From contig JACGWO010000012.1 in the NCBI GenBank assembly GCA_034509735.1, positions 8,554,367 to 8,618,366 of the forward strand: a stretch of 64,000 nt of DNA, in the 5' to 3' direction. Each line of letters begins with the position of its first letter. Position 1 is the first letter of the stretch. Source of the stretch: Sesamum alatum. Its lineage: Eukaryota > Streptophyta > Magnoliopsida > Lamiales > Pedaliaceae. Below the pieces are notes generated by a model that was given only the letters and a program-made list of their open reading frames with translations, had not been told where the DNA came from and made no database searches. The position numbers and the translations under genes are program-made. Shown one piece after another: positions 33,613-45,690 of this stretch.

Positions 33613-35115
33613 TAAAGCCAATTGCCCATATGCTTAATCCCCATCTTCTCAAGATGTTGCGTATGAGCGCTCTGCGACATAGCCTTTGTCAGCAGGTCTG
33701 CTGTGTTGTCTGCCGAGTTGACTCGGTCCATCCGGACGTCACCTCTTCCTACCATTTCTCTAAGAAGATGGTAGCGTCTAAGAATGTGTTTGGAACGGTG
33801 ATGAGATCTCGGTTCCTTTGCTTGCGCTATTGCTCCGTTGTTATCACAGAAGATGACAACGGGCTCGGCGATGCTAGGCACCACACCCAACTCTTGGATG
33901 TAGTTTCTCATCCAAACCGCTTCCTTAGCAGCTTCTGAAGCTGCTATGTATTCAGCCTCTGTGGTGGAGTCAGCAATAGTTGCTTGCTTGGAACTTTTCC
34001 AAGCTACTACTCCTCCATTGAGTTTGAATACGTACCCCGATTGAGACTTGGCATCATCGTCATCAGATTAGAAGCTAGCGTCGCTAAAGCCTTCCAGAAT
34101 TAGTTCTCCATTGCCATAGACTAGGAACATGTCCTTAGTCCTCCTTAGGTACTTAAGGATGCCCTTAACAGCATTCCAATGTGCCTCTCCTACGCAGGAC
34201 TGATATCTGCTTGTTACGCTTAAAGCGTATGCAATGTCAGGCCTAGTGCAGTGAACCGCATATTGTATGCTACCTACGGCAGAAGCATAGGGGATGACCT
34301 TCATCCTTTCAAGTTCCTCATCAGTCTGTGGGGACTGTTTCTTGGATAACTTGATCCCATGCCTTATTGGAAGGAATCCTCGTTTGGAGTTGTCCATTCG
34401 ATATCTCTTTAGGACTTTCTCCATATACGAGTTTTGGGTGAGTCCTTACATCCTTTTAGATCTGTCCCTGACAATCTGGATGCCTAGGATGTAGGAGGCT
34501 TCACCCGAGTCCTTCATGGAAAACTGGGTTGACAACCATGCTTTTGTGTTTCCTAACATTCTAACGTCATTACCAATGAGCAGAATGTCATCCACATAAA
34601 GCACTAGGAACACTATTGAGCTCCCACTGGCCTTCTTGTATACACAAGGGTCGGATTCATTTTAGTAGGCAGGCTTGTTTTGAGGCCATAGATGGACTTC
34701 TGGAGACGACAGACTTTCTGCTCCTCTCCAGTGACCGTGAAACCCTGCGGCTGATCCATATAGATCTCTTCTTCAACAAAACCATTGAGGAAGGCCGTTT
34801 TCACGTCCATCTGCCATATTTCATAGTCATACCATGCTGCTATGGCGAGCAGAAATCCGAATGGACTTAGCCATGGCTACTGGCGAGTAGGTATCCTCAA
34901 AATCGACCCCCGGGTCGTTGAGTGTATCCCTTAGCTACAAGCCTAGCCTTAAAGGTTGTGACTTCTCCATCAACGCCAAGTTTGCGCTTGTAGACCCACT
35001 TACAGCCGACTGGCTTAACACCTTTCGGTGGATCTACGAGACTCCAAACTTGGTTTCTCGCTCATGGAGTCCATTTCGGCTTTCATGGCCTCAAGCCATT
35101 TCCCGGAGTCGATGT
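33612..35115 (-). pseudogene. B2 reverse transcriptase and RNase H
   Basis: 33911-33612 is the RNase H end ([41 protein letters not shown]). 34424-34068 has RMDNSKRGFLPIRHGIKLSKKQSP through EGFSDASF. 34810-34613 has MDVKTAFLNGF and YGLK. A deletion of roughly 80 bp follows YGLK, and the TGG/TAG-type changes near 34070 and 34445 add stops. Similarity to A-type pol is high but clearly below the similarity among A copies, so B is a sister family. Confidence 0.82.
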
Positions 35116-36305
35116 CAAGACATCGCTTCTCCATAAGTCTTAAGATCATTATCCAAAAGATCGGTCGCACCTAGAAAGCCATATCTCACTGGAGGTCTGG
35201 ACTCTCTAGTGGACCTACGGAGAACGGGAACGTCAGTGGTGACTGTGGGCGCTGACTGTATCGGGCGCTGGCTGTTCCTGAGGCTGTCCTTCATGCCTAG
35301 CATGTTGGACCTCTCGAGGTTGGTCAGCTCTTCGGCTGTCTATCCTGAATCCTCTAAGTGAGGGTTCCGCGGCCTCCTTTGATGGCTGGATTCCATCACT
35401 TGATTCCTTAAGGATCAGCTCATCAGGTTGGATATCCTCCGGGAAGCCTTGCTCCAAGAATGCTACGTTTCTTGAAACAAATACCTTTTGTTCCAAGGGG
35501 TCATAAAAGTAATAACCCGCAGTTTCTTTAGGTATCCAACGAACCTGCATAAGCTAGACCTAGATTCTAACTTATCTCCACTAACCTCTTGACGTATGCG
35601 GGGCTACCCCACACTTTCAAGTAGTTGTAGGATGCAGGCTTGCCGTGCCATATCTCATATGGCGTTTGGGTCAATGTACTAGTAGGCGCTAAATTCAACA
35701 ATTTGGCCGCCGTTTTCTAGTGCATAGCCCCAAAACGATAAGGGCAATTTGGTAAAACCCATCATGGACCGAACCATGTCCAACAGGGTTCGATTCCTCC
35801 TTTTCAGAGACACCATTTAACTGTGGTGTTCCTGGAGGTGTCCATTCTGTTATTATACCATATTCTTTTAGATAATCTAGGAACTCCATACTAAGGTACT
35901 CACCGCCTCGGTCTGACCGAAGGACTTTAATTTTGGCAGTTGGTTTGGTTCTCCACTTCAAGTCTGAATTCTTTAAACCTCTCAAGAGCTTCAGACTTGT
36001 ACCTCATCAGGTAAACATAACCATACCGCGAATGGTCATCGGTGAAGGTTATGAAGTAGGAGAACCCACCTCGGGCCTGCGTCCTTAGTGGTCCACATAC
36101 GTCTGTATGGACCAAGTCCCAACAGACCTGTGGCAAAGCCTGCTTTGTCCTACAAAGGGCTTCTTGGTCATTTTCCCTCTTAGACAGGACTCACAAGTTG
36201 GTAGATCGCTCAATTCCCCAACCTCTAGGTTCTTTGAGTCTACCAACCTTTTTCATCCTATCTTGGGATATGTGACCTAGCCTAGCGTGCCACAGATGTA
36301 CGTTC
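35116..36305 (-). pseudogene. B2 integrase, N-terminus truncated
   Basis: 36136-35927 covers HTDVCGPLRTQARGGFSYFITFTDDHSRYGYVYL with both catalytic Asp residues. 35985-35695 covers SDRGGEYLS, PPGTPQLNGVSE (the Glu). 35550-35233 covers YYFYDPLEQKVFVSRN and a long linker; 35303-35115 continues to the RT start. The upstream end stops within the zinc-finger region at about 36300 and meets GC-rich leader, so gag and protease are deleted. Confidence 0.82.
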
Positions 36306-36728
36306 CCATGCATGAGCGCGCCTGCCGGGCGCGCGCGCGCAGACACCCTCGTCTGCGTGCGCGCGCGCCTACGCGCAGCCTCCCTGGCTGCGCGCTACCC
36401 CTGCGCGACTGGCTAGGCGGGCGCGCGCGGGCTTCCCTTGCCTGCGCGCGTCTGTCCTGCCGGCAGCGCGCGGCTGCGCGCGGCCAGCCCTCCCGGCTGG
36501 CCGGCTGCGTCGTTTCTCATTTTCCGTTCAATTTTTCCACCCCGTTTCCCAACAAAAACAGAAAAATACCAATATTCAGAAAATACACACGAATCAAAAG
36601 CAATAAAAACGACATGCTTTAAAATCAAGAAAATCAAGATTTAATAAAATACATGCCAATTTCACGTTTCATGCTTATAACGCACATAAACCCTAGGCCT
36701 AATACACCGAACCGGGCTCTAATACCAC
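36306..36728 (-). other. Leader remnant of B2 with primer-binding site
   Basis: A GC-rich island (about 36313-36515) and an AT-rich end lead to the primer-binding site at 36716-36727 (TGGTATTAGAGC on the minus strand, one mismatch). The gag-proximal leader with the paired palindromes is lost with gag. Confidence 0.8.
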
Positions 36729-38725
36729 TGAAAGAAATCGGTGGATCGTCCCGGGAATTGCGCGAATGCGGAAGCGCGATATAAAAATAACATACAAAAA
36801 TTAAAGCATGCTTTTAATAATAAAAGAACACGCTCAAGGGGTGTACCCTTGAGATTCCCGGGTGTTCGGTGTATCTCATGATTAAACAACATGTAAAGAA
36901 ATCATGGAGGCCATAGAGTTGAAAATAAAGAGAGACGAAAAATAAAACGAGACCTACCCGTTGTCGTTTTCGTCTTCAACGGCTACACGCTTTGTTCCCC
37001 GTTTTGCACCGAGATCTCGTTCTTGAGACCCTCCAAATCATGACACACGATCCACCCACGTATCTTGCACGTCGTGCTAGCAACGAACAAGTGTAAATTT
37101 TGGAGTGGATGAAATCAACAACACGTTATCAATTAACGGTATTGATATCTATGTTCTAATGTTCCAACAATAAAAGAACTAGAAAATATTTTTCTTGGAG
37201 AGTGGAGAGAGAGAGGGCGGACGAGAGAGAGGGGAGAGAGGCCAAAATTATGTGTGTATTGTGTGTGTGTTGGAATTTCATCATCCTTCAAAAAGTTGGA
37301 AGCTAGAGGTATTTATAGAGGAGTTTAATCCTCTTTAAACTCCTACTCTAAGAACTCTAATTTATCTAGGATTTTGACCTAGTCAAAGTCCTAGTTAAAC
37401 TAGTGTTTGACCTAGTCAAACAAATCCTAGCCTTCCATCTCCCCTTTCCATCTCAACCGTTGATTTTAATTTAATGGAATATTTAAATCCCATTAAATAT
37501 TCCAAAAGGCTAAAAATAAATATAATAAATAAATATTAATATTTATTCTAAGCCCATTAAATCAACCCTTTAATAAATCCTATTTATTAATTTAATTCCC
37601 TTTATCAAATAGAAGGAATTAATTTCTCCAAGAAAATATAGGGCCCGATTAAATCTAATTTAATCATTCCTTTACTCCAATATTTAATTCCAAATTGAAT
37701 ACTAAGTGTGTGTGGATACTGTGTGACTCTTTAGGTTCACCTTTCAGCTAGACTTGGTCGGATTCCTAGAATCCATCCGTTACCATGGGTGGCCATCTAG
37801 CAACGGTCCATGGCACTAGAGACTAGGCGAAATAATTGGGGATGAACATTTAGGCTCTAACAGTACACTTGTCCTTCTGTCTTCGGTCTCATCACTTAGA
37901 GTCTAGGGCACGGAAAAAGCAGGTACCCATTTTGGACCTAGGTGTCGGTCTGTCCTTACTAAACGCCGCAAAGGAAACCTTCCCTTTTGTTCAGTTACTG
38001 TGGCCACAGATTTCAGGGACAAGACACAGAGCGTACATGAGACTCAACTGTCAACACCTTTTGACAGGAGACAGATCCTTTCTTAGAAACTACTGTCACT
38101 CTGTACACCCGAGCTGCACTAGACATGGCTTATGACTACTCAAGAGTAATTTTGGCAATCTCTCACCATATCTAAGATACAGACCTGATGCACAGGTGAA
38201 CTCAGCAGTTCCTCAAGTCAAAGGACTTGGCCTGTACCGTTGGAACCGGGAATACACGTCATACCTTGCTGACCATACTCAAGGTCCTCCGTAAGACGGT
38301 TCCCGCGAGTCACCTCAGTCAGCTGCTTCCTAGCATGCTGACCCACTAACACTGCTTAGACGACCTTCAAACACCCGTCGATGAAATACGACAGTAGATG
38401 CTTAGTGCAAGTCTCAAAGGGAATCCCGGTACCCATTTTCAGGATTCCTTGACTTGGAGATTTCCAGACTGATTCGGTAAGACTGATTTCATGGACCTAC
38501 CTCCAAGCGTAGTCCCAGTCCCCGAAATCGATTTTCAGTCCGTGAGCTTTGTTTGCGTAGTGAACAGAAATGTAAATGCAGATATAAGTGAACGTAAACA
38601 AAGTATTGCCATATGAATTTTTCACTTCTTTATTCATTAATGTTTTTTATCAAACACCAAAAATTGTCTAGACATAGGTTACATATTCCTGCCAAAATTG
38701 GCTTACATGGTCACCTATTCTAACA
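36729..38725 (-). repeat. B2 5' LTR
   Basis: 1997 bp from TGAAAGAAATCGG to CACCTATTCTAACA. It is near-identical to B1 and to the split 3' LTR of B2. CTGTGGCCACAG lies near 37998. Confidence 0.92.
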
Positions 38726-38971
38726 CACCTAGCATGCAACATGGCTGAATTTTGCTTCCTCCAGGGGAGAATTTTCGGCTATGCTCAATTAGGGAAGAAA
38801 GTCCAACTTCTTCCTATTCCAAAATAGGAATTAATTCTCCTCTCGGGTCAAAATTTAATGGACCGGGTTTTACAATAGTCCAATTACGACGAACCCAAAA
38901 TTAAATCCAATTTAATGTCCACTTAAGTAATTCTCGTTGATCTTTAAATGCAATCGAAAGATCCAACGTCT
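38726..38971 (-). repeat. Fragment of an A-type LTR, probably A1's 5' LTR
   Basis: It matches 13148-13397 of the A1 3' LTR (cctagcatgcaacatgg to gatc.aacgtct). Neither end is an LTR end: the left end abuts B2 and the right end abuts a GC-rich leader. Confidence 0.75.
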
Positions 38972-39560
38972 GTGTGCGCGGGCGCGCGCCTATCCACAAC
39001 ATCCGCGCGCGCAGCAGCAGTATGCGCGGCCGCCCCAGCCAGCACGCACGCTGGCAAGCACGCCGGCCAGGCCTGCGAGCAGGCGTGAGCCCGTGCGCGC
39101 CCGGCAGCGCACCTGCCAGCCAGTGACCGCTCGGCAGGAGCAACCTGGCGCGCGCAGCCACGGTATGCGCGGCCGCCCCAGCCAGCAGGCACGCCGGCCA
39201 GGCCTGCACGCAGGCGTGAGCCCGCGCGCGCCCGGCAGCACGCCTGCCAGCCAGTGACATCCCGGCAAGGGCGGCAGCCAACCGCTGCCGCTGCTATCTG
39301 TTTTCTTTTTTTTTTTTCATGTTTTTCAACATCATTTTTCAGCACAAAAACAGTAATAATATTCTGAAAATGAACATGCAATTTTAGATCCAATCTAATA
39401 AAATAAGCATGCCAAAAGTCCATCAAATTCAAACAATTGAATCATCATATTATTCATACATTTATGTAATCTAACATGCCATTAAAACCATAAAAGCAAG
39501 TAGATCATGCCAAGCACATAGATCTATGCCCCTAACATCGAACCGGGCTCTGATACCACT
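38972..39560 (-). other. Leader of A3 with 143-bp GC-rich tandem repeat
   Basis: The GC-rich island 38972-39290 contains two copies of a unit beginning tatgcgcggccgccccagcc at 39021 and 39164. AT-rich sequence and the primer-binding site (39547-39558) follow. No gag is attached. Ala/Arg-rich frames on both strands are composition artefacts. Confidence 0.8.
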
Positions 39561-41758
39561 TGAAGGACAAGTGGATCCACCCGGGAGCGCGAGCGGAAGC
39601 GAGAAAGCGTAAATCAATGCGTAATTTAAAATTAAATCGCGTATAAAGCGAAATTCCAAGGGGTGCACCCTTGGGTGCTCAACCGAGCGTTCGATGTAGG
39701 ATGTGTTAATATAAAAAAACATACAATAAACACATAGGGCATAGATGAATAGTAAAGATCTACTAAAGTGTAATAAACTGTTACCTTGTAGATTTTACAT
39801 GTGCTCGGGTACTTGCGTTGTTCCTTCACCGGAATGCTCACAAATCCAAACGTATGGATTCTCCAAAGGTGATCCACACCACACTGGAAGAAACTTACGT
39901 TCTCCTTGCAAGGGAAAAATGGGTTTACGAAGGAATCGGTTTAAGAAAAGAACACTATGAATTAATGTACTCTTAAACCTACTTTGTTCTTCCTCTTGAT
40001 TCAAAACCAAGTGAAAAACACAAGTAGAAAGAGAGGGCAGTGGTCGAGAGTTAGAGAGAGATGAGAGAGTCGAAAATTGTCTTCTTTTTCCTTAAAAAAG
40101 ATGAATTATTATTCACATATGCAAGGTGTTGTATATACTCCTATATATACATAGTTAATATGATTATTGGAATGTGTCTAGGTTCATCCAATGATGTGTA
40201 GATACATTCCAATCAATCACCATTAATTCTTCAATCAAGCCTATCAAATTTTATGGTATGATCAAATCATACCAAAAGGGAAGGGCTTGATTGGAGTTGA
40301 GTTGTCTCTTTCCAAAAGAGATAAGTCAACATACCACCTTGTATGAAACATGGCTGATTTTAGCTTCCTCCAAGAGAGCATTTCGGCCATGCTTAATTAT
40401 GGGAAGAAGTCCAACTTCTTCTTATTCCAAAATAGGAATTATTTCTCCTCTCGAGTCAAATTTAACGGACCGGGTTTTATCGTAATCCAATTATGATGAA
40501 CCCGACATTAAATTATTTCCGTTGATCTTTTAAACCAATTAAAAGATCCAACATCTCAACTTTCCATATTTAATCGAAAATCTAATTTACCGATTAAACG
40601 AGGGTCTGATACAATATCGGCCCGTCCATCCAATAGACTATCCCTTAAGTAATCCAATTACTTATTTATCCTTCGAGATTGACTCCATGTCAATCTCTCA
40701 ATCTCCTCGGTGATTTGTGTGTGACCCTTTAGGTTCACCCTCAGCTAGACTTTGGCCCGTGTCCCACAAGGGCCCATTACCATGGGTGGTCGTCTAGCAA
40801 CGTCCATGGCACTAGAGACTAGGTGAATTGGCGTGAACATTTAGGCACCGATTACGTACGGGTATGGTCCTTCCGTCTACCGTCTCCCAGCCTTAGTCTA
40901 GGGTATGGAATCGGGCGTCGGTTCCCATCCTTGACTAGGCATCTATGCTTAATACTCGAGACTACGTATGCTTCATTGCGTCGACACAGGAAACCATTCC
41001 CTATTCGACCAACCACAATGGCCACAGCTTCAAATAACATGAACGTGTCTCCGAGTGCATAGAAGATGCCTCTGTCACATACTGACAGGGGACGGATCCT
41101 CTTCTGGGAATCCACCGTCCTCGCTACACATTCCGACTGCACTAAACAAGGCTTATGATGATCATCTTACAGAATGATCACCTCTCTCCAGATCTAAGAT
41201 ACAGTCGTCCTGTGCACGCGACTGCCATGATCCCTCAAGTCTGAGGACTACTCCCATACTATTAGAATTGGGGAAATTCATTCATACCGACCAAGCCTCA
41301 AAGGCTTCCATTTGATGATCCCCGCAAGTCAGTCCAGTCGGCTCGATCCTAGTCGACCAACCCATCAAGATCGTGTAGGCGTCCCATGCCTGTCGCCGAT
41401 GAAACACGACACTCATCCAATGAACACGACTCTTGATGCAAGTCTCAATAGGACTCTCGATGCCCTGTCTCGAGGTCCTCGACTTGGAACGTTTCAGACC
41501 CACTCTAAATCAGTTGGTTTCATGACCACCAACTAATGCGTGGCCCAACCGCATGAGTTGTTAACCGTGGTCTGTGGGCGTTGTTGCGATATAAGTAAAA
41601 CACCATTTTAATAAATGTGAAATGAGCGCAACAAAGTAAGCACCGAAAGTGACGAATACTCATTTTATTCATCACATAATAATATTACATTTACATCGAG
41701 TTGTATAATAGGTTACAAATCGCCAAACCTATTGGGTTTCTGGTCACCTATTCTAACA
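39561..41758 (-). repeat. LTR shared by A3 and A2
   Basis: 2198 bp from TGAAGGACAAGTGG to CACCTATTCTAACA. The palindrome in the U3 region is decayed here (caatggccacag, near 41015). It is likely a hybrid of two LTRs. Confidence 0.88.
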
Positions 41759-41775
41759 ATCTCCCACTTGACCTA
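41759..41775 (-). promoter_or_regulatory. Polypurine tract of A2
   Basis: The minus strand carries aagtgggagatt directly before the LTR start TGTTAGAATAGG. Confidence 0.85.
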
Positions 41776-43245
41776 AAGCCAATCACCCATTGACCTCAAA
41801 CCCATCTTATCCAAATGCTGAGTATGGGCAACTTGCGACACGGGCTTAGTAAGTGGATCTACTATGTTTTCTGCGGAGCTGACTCGATCTATCCGAACTT
41901 CGCCCCCTGCAAACCATCTCTCAGAGATGATGGTAGCGTCTAAGAATATGATTGGATCGGTGATGAGATCTCGGTTCCTTTGCTTGCGCTATTGCCCTGT
42001 TGTTATCGCAGAAGATAACTACTGGCTCAGCGATGCTACGTACTACACCCAACTCTTCGATGTAACTCTTAATCCAAACCGCCTCCTTAGCAGCTTCCAA
42101 AGCTGCTATGTATTCAGACTCTATGGTAGAGTCTGCCGTGGTAGCCTGCTTGGAACTCTTCCAAGCAACCACGCCACCATTAAGTCTGAACACATAACCA
42201 GACTGAGACTTGGCATCATCGTCATCCGACTGGAAGCTAGCGTCGCTATAGCCTTCCAGTATCAACTCTCCACTGTCGTAGATCAAGAACATGTCCTTAG
42301 TCCTTTTCAGGTACTTCAAGATAGTCTTGACTGCACTCCAGTGGGCCTCCCCGGCACACGACTGATATCGACTAGTTACGCTCAAAGCGAAAGACACATC
42401 AGGTCTAGTGCACTGAACAACATACTGTATACTGCCTATGGCTGAAGCATAGGGGATGTCCAACATCCATTTAAGCTCCTCATCGATCTTAGGAGACTGC
42501 TTCTTGGATAACTTAATTCCATGCCTCATAGGAAGGAATCCTCGTTTTGAGTTCTCCATCTTGAATCTCTTCAAGACTTTCTCAATATACGAGGACTGGG
42601 CTATTCCTTACATCCTCCTAGGTCTATCCCTGTAGATCTTGATGCCAAAGATGTAGGATGCCTCGCCCATATCCTTCATGGAGAATTGCGTTGACAACCA
42701 GGCTTTACTGGTGCCCAACATCTTAGCATCATTCCCAATGAGCAAGATGTCATCCACATAAAGCACCAGAAACGCAACTGAGCTCCCATTGATCTTCTTG
42801 TATACACTTGGATCGGACTCGTTCTTGATGAAATCATATCCCCGTATGACTTCATCAGAACGTATGTTTCACCTACGGGAAGCTTGTTTGAGGCCATAGA
42901 TGGACCTTTGGAGACGGCAAACCTTCTCCTCTTCTCCAACAGTTGTGAAACCTTCCGGCGGATCCATATAGATCTCTTCTTCTACGAAACCGTTGAGGAA
43001 GGCCGTTTTCACGTCCATCTTCCATATTTCATAGTCATACCATGCTGCTATGGCAAGCAGTATCCGAATGGACTTGGCCATTGCTACAGGCGAGTAGGTA
43101 TCCTCAAAATCAACCCCGGGTCGCTGAGTGTAACCTTTCGCCACAAGCATGGCTTTGAAGGTTGTAACCTCCCCGTCAGCTCCAAGCTTACGTTTGTAGA
43201 CCCATTTACAACCTACGGGTTTTACCCCTTTGGGTGGGTCCACTA
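41776..43245 (-). pseudogene. A2 reverse transcriptase and RNase H
   Basis: The lower part of the 43903-42869 frame carries the RT N-terminus ([56 protein letters not shown]). A Trp-to-TGA change follows. The YVDD region is intact in sequence at about 42735-42775. 42574-41921 carries MKRFKMENSKRGFLPMRHG to RNase H (YSDASF, TTADSTIESEYIA, FCDNN, RYHH). All conserved blocks are present, so this is the most complete pol in the window despite the stops. Confidence 0.87.
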
Positions 43246-44431
43246 GGCTCCAAACCTGATTTGTACCCATCGAGTTCATCTCGGATTTCATGGCCTCAAG
43301 CCACTTATCCGAATCAATGTCCAACATCGGTTCTCCGTATGTCTTTGGATGATTATCGAATTGACCGGTCAGGCCCAGAAATCCATACCTATCAGGTGCA
43401 TGGAATACTCTGGCCGAACTATGGAGGACTAGAACAATATCAGTGGGAACTACTGGCTCAAATGTCACTGCTGCCTCATGGGGTACCTCACTTGATTCCT
43501 CAAGGAGTACCTCATCGCGTCGACCATCTGATGGAAAACTCTTTTCCAAGAACACTGCGTTTCGTGAGATAAAAACCTTTTGCTCGGAGGGATCATAGAA
43601 ATAATACCCCACAGTTTCTTTCGGATAGCCGATGAACATGCAAAAACTAGACCTCGAGTCCAGTTTATCTCCCACTAATCTCTTGACATATGCGGGGCAA
43701 CCCCATACTTTCAAGTATTTGTAAGAGGCAGGTTTGCCATGCCATATCTCATATGGCGTCTGGGATACCTTCTTAGATAGCGCCAAGTTCAAAACTTTGG
43801 ATGTCGTCTCAAGAGCGTATCCCCAGAAGGAAAGGGGGATATCGGTAAAACTCATCATGGATCGGACCATGTCCAACAAGGTCCGATTCCTCCTTTCAGA
43901 CACACAATTAAGCTATGGTGTTCCAGGAGGGGTCCACTGAGAGAAAATCCCATTCTCTTTTAGATAATCAGTAAACTCACCACTCAAATACTCTCTACCT
44001 CGGTCCGACCGAAGGGCTTTGACCTTTCGACCGGTTTGGTTCTCTACTTCAAGTCTGTATTCCTTAAACCTTCCAAAGGCTTCAGACTTGTACCTCATCA
44101 GGTAAACATAACCATACCGTGAGTGATCATCGGTAAAGGTTATGAAGTACGAGTACCCACCTCTAGCCTGAGTATTTAGTGGGCCACAGACATCTGTATG
44201 GATCAAATCCAACAGACCATTGGCTAGCGTGTTTTGTCCAACAAAGGGTTTCTTGGTCATCTTTCCCTTCAGCCAGGATTCACATGTCGGTAGGTTGTCC
44301 AAATCGTCTATTTCTAGACTCTTTGAGTCCACCAACCTTCTTATCCTATCCTTAGAGATATGACCTAACCTCGCATGCCATATCTGTGCGTTATTGTGAT
44401 CATCACGTTTTCGTTTATGTTTTGCAGTCAT
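43246..44431 (-). pseudogene. A2 integrase
   Basis: 44431-43913 has the full HHCC finger (HARLGHIS, PTCESW with the last Cys lost to Trp), Asp in HTDVCGPL and Asp in FTDDHSRY, to PPGTP, then TAG where relatives have Gln. 43903 onward resumes with SERRNRT (catalytic Glu) and the C-terminal PYEIWHGKP and VWGCPAYVKRLVGDKL blocks. Confidence 0.87.
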
Positions 44432-44443
44432 AATCCAATTAGA

Positions 44444-45690
44444 CTATTGAAGTATGTACAGACCATTGACCAATGTACCAAGCAGATGAGAAATACCATC
44501 TTTAATAATGAAAAAACCGTTTTTATTGATGGTAAATTCAAATCTCTCCTTATCAAGGACCGGGATGGAAACAATGTTTTTAATCATGCTAGGTACACAG
44601 AAACAGTCGTTCAGTACAATCCTAACATGACTACTAATGGCTAACTCCATTGACCCTACGGCTTCCGCAGTAACGGCCTTGCCATCGCCTAGCCTTAGGA
44701 TCATCTCATCCTTGGTTAGCCTTCTACTTCTTTGCAGTGCCGGCAAATCATTGAAGATGTGAGCACCACACTCGGTGTCCAATACCCATGAAGCAGAATT
44801 AGCTATCATGTTTACTTCAACCACAAACATACCTGGGTTGGAGGGGAGTTGTGGGAACTCCCTCTTCTAATGCCCCTTCCCTTGGCAATGCATGCAGACA
44901 TCATTTACCTTGGACCGTTGAAAACCACGGTCATTCCTTTCCCTTTGCTCGGTCCCACCGGAGCAACAAGGGTGCCTGGAGCGCGAGCAGGGGCCGCAAC
45001 CATCTTCCCTTTCCCCTTCTTCCTCTTCCAGCGTCCGGCCCTCTTGCCATTCGCCTTGGAGGTCAAAGCCTCTCCTATCAATACCACCGGCGCCGACTTC
45101 TGGGTCGTTGCCTCGTATTGAACCAGCATGTTGATCAACTCATGAATAGACTTCTCAAGTCCGTTCATGTTGTAGTTTACAACAAACGGGTCATAGAAAG
45201 GAGGAAGCAACTGGAGGATCACGTCAATGTACGTGTCATTGTTAAGCCCAGTTTTAAGGTCCTCGAGTTTCTCCACTAGGGAGAACATCTTGACCCCATG
45301 ACTTTGTACAGACGCTCCTTCAGCAAGCTTGATGCCAAAGAATTCTTTTTGTGGAGGCATATCTAATATGCCTATCCGAAACCGCATAAACCTCGTTCAT
45401 GCGGAGCATTATGGCGGAGACGTTGTCCAGCCTCTGATACTGCTTCTAGATGTCGTTAGACATCAAAGCCAGTATGATACTGCGTACTTTTTGGTTGTCC
45501 TCATGCCATTTTTCGAACGTCAAACGTTCTTCTGGCGTGGACCCCTCCGGTAAGTCGCTCGGCGGCGGCTCGTCCAAGACGTAGCCTTGATTCTCGAAAC
45601 CGAGGACAATCCTCAGGTTTCTTAGCCAGTCCGAGTAGTTCGTTTCGTTGAATTTATTAGTCTCAAGTACCATGGTTAATGGATTCTTAG
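44444..45690 (-). pseudogene. A2 gag and protease
   Basis: The gag start codon is lost (ATG to ATC at about 45689). A TAG at 45446-45448 sits at the same codon as A1's stop. One extra A near 45349 and a small deletion near 44930 shift the frame, and the Trp of the zinc knuckle (GHWKRE) is a stop at about 44868. The protease reads WVLDTECGAHIF, so the DTG motif has become DTE. At least five independent lesions show an old dead copy. Confidence 0.87.

Larger units (their letters stand above)
22264..38725 (-). mobile_element. Element B2, gag-less copia, hosting A+
   Basis: Two family B LTRs (22264-23746 with 33090-33595, and 36729-38725) enclose a short internal region (33596-36728). The flanking pentamers differ (CGGCC left, CACCT right). 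The left flank is in A1's leader and the right flank is in an A-type LTR, so this is likely a recombinant of two B insertions or one with a flanking deletion. Gag and protease are absent. Confidence 0.8.

Noticed and set aside
6343..36305. Endogenous pararetrovirus or retrovirus
   Set aside because: The domain order is integrase before RT, there is no envelope or movement protein, and LTRs with 5-bp duplications are present; this is Ty1/copia.
36287..36644. Frames of 68-111 codons over the B2 leader
   Set aside because: Same GC-island artefact; they run across the integrase/leader deletion junction.
38901..39432. Long frames of 92-162 codons in the A3 leader
   Set aside because: Stop-free only because of high GC and a 143-bp tandem repeat; composition is Ala/Arg/Cys without a known fold.
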